Origin: Lepus europaeus
Taxonomy: Eukaryota; Chordata; Mammalia; Lagomorpha; Leporidae
Assembly: GCF_033115175.1 (NCBI RefSeq)
Contig: NC_084838.1
Location: 38,729,468-38,793,467, forward strand
DNA: 64,000 nucleotides
Direction: 5' to 3'
Part shown: in pieces, positions 43,299-53,760 of the stretch
How positions within the stretch are numbered: position 1 is the first letter of the stretch
Layout of the letters: each line of letters starts with the position of its first letter
Notes under the pieces: generated by a model
The model's database searches: none
What the model saw: only the letters and a program-made list of their open reading frames with translations
Told to the model about the DNA's origin: nothing
Made by a program: the position numbers and the translations under genes

Positions 43299-44930
43299 CA
43301 GGTGGCTTTATTGGAAGCATTGCAGTCTGGGTCAGGAGAAGCTGTGCCCTCACTCACGCGGGCCCTCTCGCTCGAGTTCACACTCACGTCGACACTGCAG
43401 GCTCTGCCCTGGCTGGCTCTGGCTTGGTGCAGGGGAGCTGGGAGCCTGCTCCTCCCTCCTAGTCCTCCAACCCCAGGCCGGGGTGGTTCACATCCTCACT
43501 GAGACACAGCGCCCCCTGTGGTGTTGTCCTGGGCTAGCTGCTCTGGTGCTTGCCCTGGGGAGGAAGGAGAGGCAGGGTCAGGGGAGGAAGCTGGGGCCAG
43601 GGGCTTGGAGGCAGGAGGCAGGGCTGGGGAGGGCCAGGCTTGCCTTGGCAGAGATTCGCTTCAGTCTCCGAATGATGCGGCCCACCCAGGGCTGTTCTGG
43701 GGGTGCACAGAGCTGGAGACCCCTCAGCGTGGTGAACCTGGAGGCAGAGAGAAGGGAGTCCTGGAGCCCAGCTTCCTGGAGGGCTGTAGTAGGAGGGGCA
43801 GAGGCTGGGGACCACGTCTGGGCAGGTATTTCAGGGACTTGGTCTTGACAGGGAGAAGAGGGATAAGAAAGTGGGGGTATCACCAGGGGCTGACTGGGGG
43901 AGATGAGGCTGGAAACCACCCCCCCCCCCAACAACTCACACTACAGCAGGTACTCGGCAGCCATCGGTGACGAGCAGGTAGCGAAAGGCTCTCACGATGT
44001 TCCCGGGGATGGGGCGCTGGGTCACAGACAGTCAGCAGTCTTCAGCATCGTTAGCACCCCCCAGAGCTGGTGCTGGGACAGGAGAGAGAAGGCGTCAGGC
44101 CATAGGGACCACGGGGTGGGGTCGGGGGGTGGCGAGCAGGGCTCTACTTGAGATTGAAGACAACTCTTGGGGGTGGGGGGTAGGCAGGTGGTTGGCTTGA
44201 TATTCAGTCCATTATGCACTGATGTCACCCTAGTGGTTGACAAATAGACGTGAGCCTTCTAAACTGTTTGATCAACAGCCATGGCCCTGAGTCCCACAGT
44301 GCCTTCCTCCTGCCCCAATCACTCCATCCTCCCTCCCAAGCCCTCTCGGTATCCCCACAGTCCAGCAAATGACGAGTTAATGCTGGTCACAGTGCTGGGT
44401 GGAGAGCTGTTTTAGAGACCTGATATTTTGACTACCAGCCCAGCTGCAGTGTCTCCCATTCTCTCTACATTCAACAGAGATTGTACTGTTCTCTCCTTCT
44501 GCCTGAGAAACTGAGGCAGTAGGCAACAGAGCGTGCAGAGAGGGGGACAGCCACAGGCCCTGGGATACACCAAGAGACGGACTCAATTTGGAATCCAGTG
44601 TAGGTAACCCACACTCACAGGCACACACACACACAGGGCACAGGGAGACCCCAGACCTAAGTAGCTGCCTCACACCCAGGGCAAAGCAGTCTGACACCGG
44701 CACTGTCAGCGCCCCCCACCCCCATCTTACCCAGGGAGGTCCAGAGAACCAGCAGGCTGAGGGCCAGGAGCCGGGCTGCACCAGCGGCCATGGAGGGTGA
44801 GCAGAGGCAGAGCAGGTGCGTGTCTGCGGGAGGCTGGGAGGCGCAGGTTTGGGATGGGTGTGCAGCGGGGAGCAGGAGCAGGCGAGCACTGGGGAGTGCA
44901 CAGGCGTGAGAGGACCTAGCAGTGTGAGTG
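43299..44930 (-). pseudogene. CCL19: CCL19 (CCR7-ligand chemokine), four exons, with a nonsense codon in the CC motif
   Basis: Seen: coding exons 44791-44731, 44072-43940, 43737-43644 and 43554-43534 join to 103 codons including TAG. The frame reads a signal peptide (MAAGAARLLALSLLVLWTSL, four residues longer than I recall for human), then APALGGANDAEDC, a TGA at 44034-44032, LSVTQRPIPGNIVRAFRYLL, TDGCRVPAVV, FTTLRGLQLCAPPEQPWV and a short KGKHQSS tail. The TGA stands where the second cysteine of the CC pair should be (TGC to TGA). Introns 1 and 2 have GT donors; intron 3 has a GC donor (AAG/GCAAGC). Known: CCL19 attracts naive T cells and mature dendritic cells through CCR7, and both N-terminal cysteines form its disulphides. 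Translation would stop about 33 residues in, mostly signal peptide. All else, including promoter and poly(A) signal, looks healthy, so the loss is recent, polymorphic, or a sequence error. Confidence 0.88.
43307..43312 (-). terminator. CCL19 poly(A) signal AATAAA
   Basis: AATAAA lies about 220 bases past the stop codon. The matching place in the 20 kb duplicate reads AACAAC. Confidence 0.8.
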
Positions 44931-44954
44931 CTTGTGCAAGGCTGCGGCTGCCTC

Positions 44955-45000
44955 CTATTTATGGCCCAGAGCTTTCGCTTTCTCCGTCTAGAAATTCCCC
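44955..45000 (-). promoter_or_regulatory. CCL19 core promoter: TATA-like box, IRF/ISRE-type site, kappaB-type site
   Basis: In minus-strand order: GGGGAATTTC (45000-44991, kappaB-like), GAAAGCGAAAGC (44982-44971, GAAANNGAAA type) and CCATAAATAG (44964-44955, TATA-like). The ATG lies about 165 bases downstream, so the 5'UTR would be about 135 bases. Known: CCL19 is induced through NF-kappaB, including the RelB arm, and by interferon. Sites were read by eye. Confidence 0.7.
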
Positions 45001-45545
45001 TCCATGTCCCATTCCATGGATTCCCCTTTTGCCCCCTCTTTTTGGCAGAACCCTGCCCCGCCCACCCTCTTCTCCCCTCTTCTGCTTTCCTTGGCTTCAG
45101 TTCTGAGAGCCTAAGCAGCTTGCCGTCTGGCCAAGAAAAAGAGGACTGAGTTGTGGTACTGTAATCCCACTGCTGGCAATAGCTTCATCCACCAGAAGTG
45201 ATGGTCAGGGTTGGGGGGTCAGAGCAGTGTTGCGCCCCTTTCCCTAGGTTCTCCTAGTGTCCTCCTAATTGGTGTTCTCTTCCTTCGAGGCTTGTGATGA
45301 AGACATTTCCTGGGTGCCCTAGGGACAACCACGAGAGCTGGGGTGACCTTCCTGGATTGTCACACTCCTACCCATCCGCTATCTGGGAACCAGTCCCTCC
45401 ACTGGGACAAACAGCCTAAAGGCAACGTTCCTTGGGAGGGAGCCAAGATCTTCCTTCCCACATCCCAGGCCCTGGGATTAAAGTTGAGCTCAGCAAGAAC
45501 TTCCCCCTCCTTTATTCATTATTTTTAATTTTTTAAAATATTTAT
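45001..45545. other. CCL19 upstream flank; no further gene
   Basis: Unique-looking DNA that probably holds more distal CCL19 control elements. Nothing else recognised. Confidence 0.4.
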
Positions 45546-45549
45546 TTAG

Positions 45550-45923
45550 GCCAGCGCCACAGCTCAATAGGCTAATCCTCCGCCTAGCGGCCCCGGCACA
45601 CCGGGTTCTAGTCCCGGTCGGGGCACCGATCCTGTCCCGGTTGCCCCTCTTCCAGGCCAGCTCTCTGCTGTGGCCAGGGAGTGCAGTGGAGGATGGCCCA
45701 AGCCCTTGGGCCCTGCACCCCATGGGAGACCAGGATAAAGCACCTGGCTCCTGCCATCGGATCAGCGTGGTGCGCCGGCCGCAGCGCGCTACCGCGGCGG
45801 CCATTGGAGGGTGAACCAACGGCAAAAAGGAAGACCTTTCTCTCTGTCTCTGTCTCTCACTGTCCACTCTGCCTGTCAAAAAAAAAATATTTATTTATTT
45901 GAAAGACAGTTACAGAGAGGCAG

Positions 45924-45965
<42 letters not shown>

Positions 45966-46222
45966 CTTCCATCCACTGGTTTACTCCCCAGATGGCCGCA
46001 ACAGCTGGAGCTGGGCCAATCTGAAGCCAGGAGCCAGGAGCTTCCTCTGGGTCTCCCACATGGGTGCAGGGGCCTAAGGGCTTGGGCCATCTTCCACTGC
46101 TTTCCTAGTCCATAGCAGAGAGCTGGATTGGAAGTGGAGCAGCCAGGACTCGAACCGGCACCCATATGGGATGCCGGCACTCCAGGTGGTGGCTTTACCC
46201 GTTATGCCACAGTGCTGGCCCC
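45550..46222. mobile_element. Two C-repeat SINEs tail to tail: A-tailed (+) and AAATAAAT-tailed (-)
   Basis: The plus-strand A-tailed copy (45550-45885) runs straight into the tail of a minus-strand copy (45886-46222), sharing AAAAAAAAATATTTATTTATTT. The minus copy has a (GA)n expansion at 45931-45962. Such an inverted pair could fold into a long hairpin. Confidence 0.9.
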
Positions 46223-47060
46223 CTATTCATTACTTTCCTCTGTCCCACACCTGGGTCACAGGAACAGGGGGCAGGAGAGTCTGCCCTGGAATAGCCCATT
46301 TCATCTTTCCCCATCTCCTAATCCTGGGAACCAAGAGGGGATTTCTAAGGAGAGGGGCTGGCCAGCTCATATTCAGACAAATCCCCAAATTTCAAGGAAT
46401 TGACAGATGGAGGAGGGGAATAGCGATTTCCCATCCTTATGAGAAAGAGCGGAAGAGAAGACCTCAAACGAGAAATTAATAGATGGGACACCCATGTAAC
46501 CATCCCCACGCTGGGCTCTCCTTGGTGGGAGGGGTGTGTTTTCACTCTCATGGGTTTCTGACTTCTCTTTCTTTCCATCTGTTGCTAATAATGATGATTG
46601 GTTACTCTGTGCTAGGCTCTGTGTCAAGGGCCAAACCAGTGTTACCTTGCTTCACTTTGCCAACAAGGCTACGAAGTAGTTGTCCAAGTTGTTTTCATCA
46701 TATTGTCTCTGCTTTACACGTAAGCACAGGTCGCACAGCTCAGCAGTGCTGGAGCGTGATCTGAAGCCAGATTTGCTCTCTGAGATTTGCACTCTTCCAT
46801 ACTAGTCCACACTGCCTGTCTGCTGATCGCAGCACTGAGTGTGTAACACACAGCCCAGAGGAGGAGACTGTACGGATAGTGTCTCAGTTGGGGCTCAGGG
46901 TGCACCACTCACTAGCTGTGTGATCAGGCGAATGCTAGTGATCTTCTCTGTAAACTGGGAATGGTAGTAGATCTATGTCTTGTGAATCTAAGATTCTCTG
47001 AGTAGAGCAGTTACCTTAGAGGCTTGCACATAATAAGCACTCCTTAATAATTAACCAAGA
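46223..47060. other. Intergenic with MIR text at about 46600-47050
   Basis: 'gttactctgtgctaggctct' and the text following it look like MIR. No gene. Confidence 0.55.
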
Positions 47061-47061
47061 G

Positions 47062-47800
47062 TGGGCGTTTGGCCTAGGGATTACGATGCCCATTAAAACA
47101 CCTCGGTCCTACATTGGAGTGCCTGGGTTCAATTCCTAGCTCTGGCACCTGACGCTAGCTTCTTGCTAATTCAGACTCTGAGAGTGAGTGGTGAGGGCTG
47201 CCTCTCTCGTGGGAGACCTGGATTGAGTTCCAGTTTCCTAGCATCATGAAGGAGCCCCCTTATTCTTTCTCTTTTTTTTTTTTATTTATTTTATTTATTT
47301 GAAAGACAGAGTTACAGAGAGAGGTAGAGACAGAGAGAGAGGTCTTCCATCCTCTGGTTCACTCCCCAGGTGGCTGCAACGGCTGGAGCTGCGCTGATCC
47401 AAAGCCAGGAGCCAGGAGCTTCTTCCAGGTCTCCCACGTGGGTTCAGGGGCCCAAAGCTTTGAGCCATCTTTTACTGCTTTCCCAGGCCATAGCAGAGAG
47501 CTGGATCAGAAGAGGAGCAGCCGGGACTAGAACTGGAGCCCTTATGGGCTGCCAGCACTTCAGGCCAGGGCTTTACCCTTCTGAGCCACAGTGCTGGCCC
47601 CTATTCTTTTTGTTTTAAAGATTTATTTATTTTATTTGAAAGGCAGAGTTACAGAGAGGCAGAGGCAGAAAGAGAGAGAGATAGAGACAGAGACAGAGAC
47701 AGAGACAGAGGGAGAAAGAGGTCTTCCATTTGCTGGTTCACTCCCCAGACAGCCGCAATGGCTGGAGCTGTGCTGATCCAAAGCTGGGAGCCGGCCCCTA
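47062..47800. mobile_element. Three SINEs: an old plus-strand relative, then two minus-strand copies
   Basis: An old copy (47062-47260, head TTTGGCCTAGGGATTACGATG), a full minus copy (47280-47602) and a head-truncated minus copy (47617-47795) with an (ACAGAG)n tract at 47685. Confidence 0.8.
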
Positions 47801-48479
47801 TAAATAAAATTTTTAAATGAACCATTATTATTTAATCCTCTCATTCCTGTATCTGTCCATTAATTCGTCTACCCAATCATCTTTCTGTTGATATATTCAG
47901 CCTGTGCTGGTTGTAGTTGTTCTCTGTTTGCCCCAAGCTCACCCATTATTTATTGTCCACTTTCCTGTGCCCTGGCAGGCTGGAAGACTGACCTCTGCAG
48001 ATTGCATTACCCAGGATTCCTTGCCCATGGGAGGTAGCAGCGGGGGATCCATGAGTGGAAGGAGAGGGGCTGGGGGTGCTCATCGCCCGAATCTTTGGTC
48101 TTGCTGCAGTCTGTAGTGAATAAAACCCTATGGCAGCTGTTCTCAAAGAGCAGTCTTTGGACAATGGCCTCAGCTTCACTGGGAGCTTGTTAGAAATGCA
48201 CGTTCTCCGGCCCTACTAGAGCCAGACCCTGGGGTGGGGGCAGCAAACTGTTTTCTCACACTTTCCAGGTGACTGACGATGCTAGAGTTGGGGACTCACC
48301 GATGCCGTTTACAGACCCTCTGGGGCCACCTCCTCTCCATGGGCCTCTCTCTAACTAAGCTTCTCTTGCCCCTTAAGGCCTTGCTATGGTTCTGGTTTTC
48401 CCCTTCCTGCTGAATCCGGGGGCCTTATCATTCAGTGACAGTTCCTTAATCCTGACCCTGCCTCTTACACTGCCCTTTT

Positions 48480-49275
48480 ATTAAAATATTCTTGGCTAAA
48501 TCTTTTGAGTGGATGTGGTATTGTGAAATGTATATATTTTTTCCTTTGTGCTCATTTCCTGACATAGCTTCTAAAATCCTTGGAATCTCCAGGGTGACAA
48601 GGGCGGCTTTTGTAAATTAAAGAGATGCCCAGTGGTTGGGGGCACCTAGAGAGCCTTGGGACCCAACCTGGGGTTGAAACTTTTAGTCTCCCTGCCCTCA
48701 TCCTGCCACCAGGGAGAGGAGAGAGGCTGGTGGTTCAGCTGACATCCCAATGGCCAGTGATGTCATCAATCACGGCGATGTGATGAAGCTTCCATAAAAA
48801 CCCCAAAGGACTGAGCTCGGTGGCTCCCGGATAGCTGACCCTGTGGAGGTTCCTGGAGGCTGCCCGGAAAGGGCTGGGAGCTCTGTGCTCCTTCTCCCAT
48901 GTCTGGTCAAATGCAGTGCTCCCATCTGGCTCCTTCGCGAATGTAAGTAAAACATTTCCCTGAGTTCTGTGAGCCACGCTGGCAAATTAATGGAGCCTGA
49001 GGTAGTGGGAACTACCCTATTTATAGATGGGAGCGCAGGCCAGCATCTGAATCGGGGGGCACATTCTGGTGGGACTGAGCCCTCAACCTGTACGGTCTGA
49101 TGCTGCCTCCAGGTTGGTGACGTCAGAACTGAACTGAGTAAGAGGACTCAGCTAGCATCTGCCAGAGAAATCCCTACACACACAAGTGCTGATTGGTGGG
49201 TAGAAATGATAGGTTTCTCCTGTATCCTTACGGTGTGCCACCTGTTTCCTGCCAGGATCCTCACTGATACAGTAC
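48480..49275 (+). mobile_element. Ancient ERV-type LTR remnant
   Basis: 'cttccataaaaaccccaaag' (48790) and 'ccctgagttctgtgagccac' (48958) are typical of an old MER21-like LTR. Related text occurs at 22.4-23.5 kb, here without SINE interruption. Confidence 0.5.
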
Positions 49276-49354
49276 ATGGTTCCAGAGGAGAGCCAGGGAA
49301 GGAGAGTCCCAAAGTGGAATCCTGGGATTACATTGTTCAGATTATTTTCTTTTA

Positions 49355-49664
49355 AAGAAATATTTATTTATTTATTTGAGAGGAAGAGTTATAGACAGAC
49401 AGAGAGGTCTTCCATCTGCTGGTTCACTCCTCAAATGGCCACAACAGCTGGAGCTGGGCCTAACCAAAGCCAGGAGCCAGGAGCTTCTTCTGAGTCTCCC
49501 ACATGGGTGCAGGGGCCCAAGCGCTTGGGCCATCTTCCACTGCTTTCCCAGGCCATAGCAGAGAGCTGGATTGGAAGTGGAGCAAATGAGAATTGAGCCG
49601 GTGCCCATATAGGCTGCTGGCTTCACAGGTGGAAGCTTAGCCTACTATGCCACAGCGCCGGCCT
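49355..49664 (-). mobile_element. C-repeat SINE
   Basis: Complete minus-strand copy ending CTATGCCACAGCGCCGGCC. Confidence 0.92.
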
Positions 49665-49939
49665 CGTTGTTCAAATACTTGGTGCATGCATTGATAATGG
49701 CTTTGCATGTGGAGAGAGGACACAAGTAACCTGGAGTATGTAGAAGCATCGCAGTCTCCTAGACTCTCACCAGCGAGGCACAGGATGCAATGCTGGAAGA
49801 CAAGGAAATCCGAGATAAAGTACCAGAGGCACTTAATTGCTGTGACTGCAAATGGTGATACACATATTATTAGGTAGGTTGCCTGTTCCTGATTGTGCTA
49901 ACCAAATTACATTAAAAATATAAGGTCAAGTTTGTTTTT

Positions 49940-49985
49940 TAAAAAAAGATTTATGTGAAAAGCAGAGTTACAGAGAGAGGAAGAG

Positions 49986-50034
<49 letters not shown>

Positions 50035-50270
50035 GTCTTCCATCCACTGCTTCACTCCCCAGATGGCCGTAACTGGGGCTGGACCAGGGTGGAGCCAGGA
50101 GCTTAATCTGGATCTCCCACATGAGTTCAGGGGCCCAAGCACTTGGACCATTTCCTGCTGTTTTTCCCAGGCCATAGAAGAGAGCTGGATCAGAAGTGGA
50201 ACAGCTGGGACTCAAACCAGTGCCCATATGGGATACAGGCACCACAGGCGGAAGCCACGGTGCCAGCCCC
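49940..50270 (-). mobile_element. C-repeat SINE with expanded (GA)n
   Basis: The (GA)n run (49989-50027) lies inside; the head ends CCACGGTGCCAGCCCC with the usual tRNA-like start partly deleted. Confidence 0.88.
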
Positions 50271-50274
50271 TGAG

Positions 50275-51099
50275 ATCCCATTTTATCCAAAGACACTTTG
50301 ATCATAACTGAAATTGCAAAGGGGGCCACTTGGGTGGGTCCTTGGATTCGCCCCTAGAGGAGGGTCTTGTGGCCCTCCTCAGTGGCTCATGTCTAATTAT
50401 CTGTGTGGCAGCAGCAGCCCCCAACAACCCTGCCCTCACCTCTGTGAATGCTCCCCTCACTAAATTCTTTGCCATTAGACGTTTTTGAGCATGCCTTTGG
50501 TTTCCTGCTAAGATCCTCAATGACACACCCAGAAAGTGCCAAGCTGGCAGAGAGGTTTCCATTCCACTTCAGTTTCAGTGCCCTCTACCTGGCGTTCCTG
50601 TTGGCAGAGATCTGAAGAATCAGCAGGAAAGAGTGAAACAATGAAAGAACAAGGCTTAGGACCCCATACACATCTACAGAGGGCACCCTGTGTGCCGAGC
50701 TGGGACACAGCAGTCAGCCAGGCAGATACACGTGCCTGCTCTTGCGGAGTTTTTATTCTAACGAAGGAACCAGACACTTGAGCAGAGGCTGCTGAGATGC
50801 AGGTGAGGGCGTGAGGCACGCTGAGGCCTGGGGAGGCGTTGTAGCAGGGGAAACAGGAAGCACAAAGGTCTGGAGGCAAGGCTGTGCTTGAGGAATGGCT
50901 TGAAGACCAGAGGGCAGAGTGGCAGGAGACACGCCGCATCCCTTCCGGGCCGGATAGTGCAGGACTGTGTAAACCATTGCCCGGTTTCTACTTGGTGAGA
51001 TGGGGGAGCCATGGGAGGATTTTGAAGAGGTGTGGTGAGATTGGACATATTTTAGAAGGCTCCCTCTAGCTGTTGAATGAAGAGTAGATCAAAGTGGTA

Positions 51100-51100
<1 letters not shown>
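50275..51100. other. Intergenic; old LTR-like and MIR-like text
   Basis: The text near 50400-50525 and 50665-50760 looks like ancient repeats. No gene recognised. Confidence 0.4.
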
Positions 51101-51130
<30 letters not shown>

Positions 51131-51545
51131 GGAAGAAGGACAATCAGGCTGGAAGCTATGCCCAAGTCCAGGGAGGACATAATGGTGCTTGGAGTTGGTA
51201 AGAAGTCGCACTCTAGGGGCTGGCGCTGTGGCGTAGCGAGTAAAATTGCTGCTTGCAGTGCCGGCCTCCCATTGGGGTGCTGGTTTGCGACCCAGCTGCT
51301 CCACTTAGGATCCAGCTCTCTGCTATGGCCTAGAATAGCAGTAGAAGATGGCCCGAGTGCTTGGGCCCCTGCACCCATGTGGAAGACCCAGAAGAAGCTC
51401 CTGGCTCCTGGCTTCAGATCGGCGCAGCTCCAGCCGTTGTGACCATTTTGGAGAGTGAACCAACAGATGGAAGACCTCTCTCTCTCTGTGCCTCTGCTTC
51501 TCTGTAACTCTGCTTTTGAAATAAATAAATTAAATAAATAAAAGA
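51101..51545 (+). mobile_element. Poly(T) tract (51101-51130) and a C-repeat SINE (51216-51545)
   Basis: The 30-base T-run stands alone, without SINE body on its left. The SINE is a complete plus-strand copy with tail AAATAAATTAAATAAATAAA. Confidence 0.88.
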
Positions 51546-52190
51546 AGAAGTCAGACTCTGGAGACAAAGTGGAGCAAGCAGGCTTTGTTAAGGGGTCAGC
51601 ATGAGATAGAACAGAGACAGAAGAGGCAAGGATTTTGGCTTGAACAACTTGATGGATGGAATTTACCCACAAGTGGATATTGGCAGAGGGAAGAGTTTGT
51701 GGGCACATCGGGAGACTGGTTTTGAGTTGTTGAGTTGTTAAGTTGAAGCTGCATGTTGGACATGTAAATGTTGGGGTAGTTAGCATGGGTCTGGAGTTTA
51801 GGGGAGAGATTCTAGCTGAAGATATAAATCTGGGACTGTATGGATGGTACTCATATTTAAAGCCATAAAACAAGATTACCAAGAGATTGAGTGTAGGTAG
51901 AAGAGGCCCAAGTTCCACACTAAGCTGAACAGATTGGGGAGGTGAAGAGGACTCGGGGAAAGAGGGGGACAGTGAGGGTGTCACTCACATGGCAAAGAGG
52001 AAAGGGACACAGGCTCGAGGTGGAGTTTGAGTCCCCCTCCCCCCCGCCCCCAAAGCCATCGGCTTAGACAATCCACAGGGAGTGGGGATGGAGTGATTGG
52101 GAGGGTAGGGGTCTGGAGGCAGGTTTGGAACACTTTCTGGCCACACACACGTCACTGCTATGGGCTCACGACTTCACCCTCTTCCCAGCT
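51546..52190. other. Intergenic; no gene recognised
   Basis: The 310-codon minus-strand frame that spans 51052-51984 is half SINE; the rest has no known features. Confidence 0.45.
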
Positions 52191-52195
52191 AAGCC

Positions 52196-52241
52196 ACTTT
52201 CCCCCGGGGCTCTTGGTTCAGCGTGAGCCCCGGGGGAAAGT
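52196..52241. repeat. Perfect 17-bp inverted repeat with 12-base loop
   Basis: The arms are 52196-52212 (ACTTTCCCCCGGGGCTC) and 52225-52241 (GAGCCCCGGGGGAAAGT), exact reverse complements, with loop TTGGTTCAGCGT. GC-rich; it would form a very stable hairpin or cruciform. It heads the CpG-rich block and is followed by an AGCTCAGG-type repeat (52249-52273). Confidence 0.97.
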
Positions 52242-52499
52242 CTTGTCTCAGCTCAGGGCAGCTCAGCTCAGGACAGCCCAGAGTGGCCCCAGGCTCCTCC
52301 AGGGAGGGAGCCTGCCCAGTCTTCTGGCTCTCTGGTCTGCCAAATCCTGGGCCCAGAGGTAGGAGATCTAGAACAGAGGGCGCCTCACCCCCTGGGGCTA
52401 GGCCTGGGAAGCCTCCCCAGTCTGTGGGGGCAGTGGGAGAGTGCGGGGGAATGACTAGGGAGAGGACGCACCCTGGATGCTTAGCGTGTGTTGAACGGG

Positions 52500-53360
52500 C
52501 GAATGCGTGTCCAGAGCTGGGTCTGCGGGACTGTGCAGGAGGCGCGCGTGTGCTCCTGACGCGCGCTCGCCCAGGCCTGGAGGGGGCGCCCCGAGCCAAG
52601 CGAGGCTCCGGCGGAGGCGGGGTGGGAGGGCGGACGCCTGCCTCAGAAGCTGCCTTGGCGTCCCAAGTCCCCGGCCCTCGCCCAGCCTTTGGCGCTCTCC
52701 CGGCTCCCTGCTCCCGCCGGACCGCAGGCTTGCGCGTTCCCGCTGGCCCTGCGGGTGGTGCCCGCGCCTCCGAGGATCGGGCCAACGTGGGCTCCCGATG
52801 ACCTGGCGCAGCCGTTACGCCGGGCTTGGGACAGCGGCCTCCCGCCAGATCCCCGCCATTCAGACCCCTGAGCCCCGTGGGCAGTCAGCGGGTGCGGCCG
52901 AGACCGGCGGGCTGTCCGAGAACACGAGGCATTTAGCGCCCCCACCCCCTCCCCGGCCATTGCGTTTACTTTGGGTGCGGAGCCAGGAGACGGGGAAGGG
53001 CTCAGAGCCTGAGGCAGTGCATAGCCCCTTGGCTCACAGCGTAAATAACTCGCCCCCAGCCGATTCCCGAAGCCAGATTACGGGGTCAACCCCGGGAAAA
53101 GGGTTCCATTTCCCACGGGGGTATTTGAGAGCCTGGCCTTGCGCAGGGCGCGATGCCCAGGGGATGAAGGACTTTAACCTGCCACGGGCGGAAAGGCACA
53201 TTTGAGGACAAATAATAAAAACGAGAACAACAAGTTAATGGGAACAGAAAATTCAACTCCCGGCCTGCCGTTTGCCTTGGACAACAGGGGCCCGCGGTGC
53301 GGCTGCTGCCCCCTGGCAGCGGAGCTGGGCAGTGCGGCCCTCACGCCCCGGCTCCGGGAT
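52500..53360. promoter_or_regulatory. CpG island between CCL19 and CCL21, no recognised gene
   Basis: Strong CpG density at 52530-52960 (GGCGCGCGTG, GACGCGCGCTCGCCC, GGGGGCGCCCCGAGCC) and again near 53285-53350. Several alanine/arginine/proline-rich frames overlap on both strands, none with domains. Could start an lncRNA or an unrecognised gene. Confidence 0.5.
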
Positions 53361-53434
53361 TGCAGGCAGAGTGTTTTGAGAGAGTAGTGGTGCAGGCTGC
53401 TGGGGGTTCACAGGTGCGTTTTGGTTACACTAGT

Positions 53435-53760
53435 TTTTTTTTTTTTTTTTTTAAACAATAAAAATTATTTTCCATTTAATTTTAAATACAGACACAAAGG
53501 GACAGAGATAGAGATCGTGCATCTGTTTCCTCCCCAAATGCCGGCAACAGCCAGGGCTGGGCCAGGCTAACGCCAGGAGCCCTGAACTCAATCCGGGTAT
53601 CCCACTTGGGTGGCAGGGACTCGAGTACTTGAGCCTTCATCTTCTGCCTTCCAGAGTCTGCATGAGCAGAGAGCTAGAGTCAAGAGCAGAGCCGAGACTT
53701 GAACTTAGCTATGTAGGCAATGAGATGTGGGGGTTTTAATCACGCTGCCAGTTGTCCACC
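53435..53760 (-). mobile_element. Old C-repeat SINE
   Basis: Long T-run, then a diverged minus-strand body ending AATCACGCTGCCAG. Confidence 0.7.

Noticed and set aside
44032-44034. TGA in CCL19 read as selenocysteine (Cys to Sec at the CC motif)
   Set aside because: Cys-to-Sec is a tempting one-step reading, but no chemokine is known to use selenocysteine and I see no SECIS-like hairpin (paired GA/AG core with AA loop) in the short 3'UTR at 43300-43533. A nonsense mutation is simpler.
51052-51984. 310-codon minus-strand open frame
   Set aside because: Half is a SINE plus a poly(T) tract read as lysines; the remainder has no domain or splice context.
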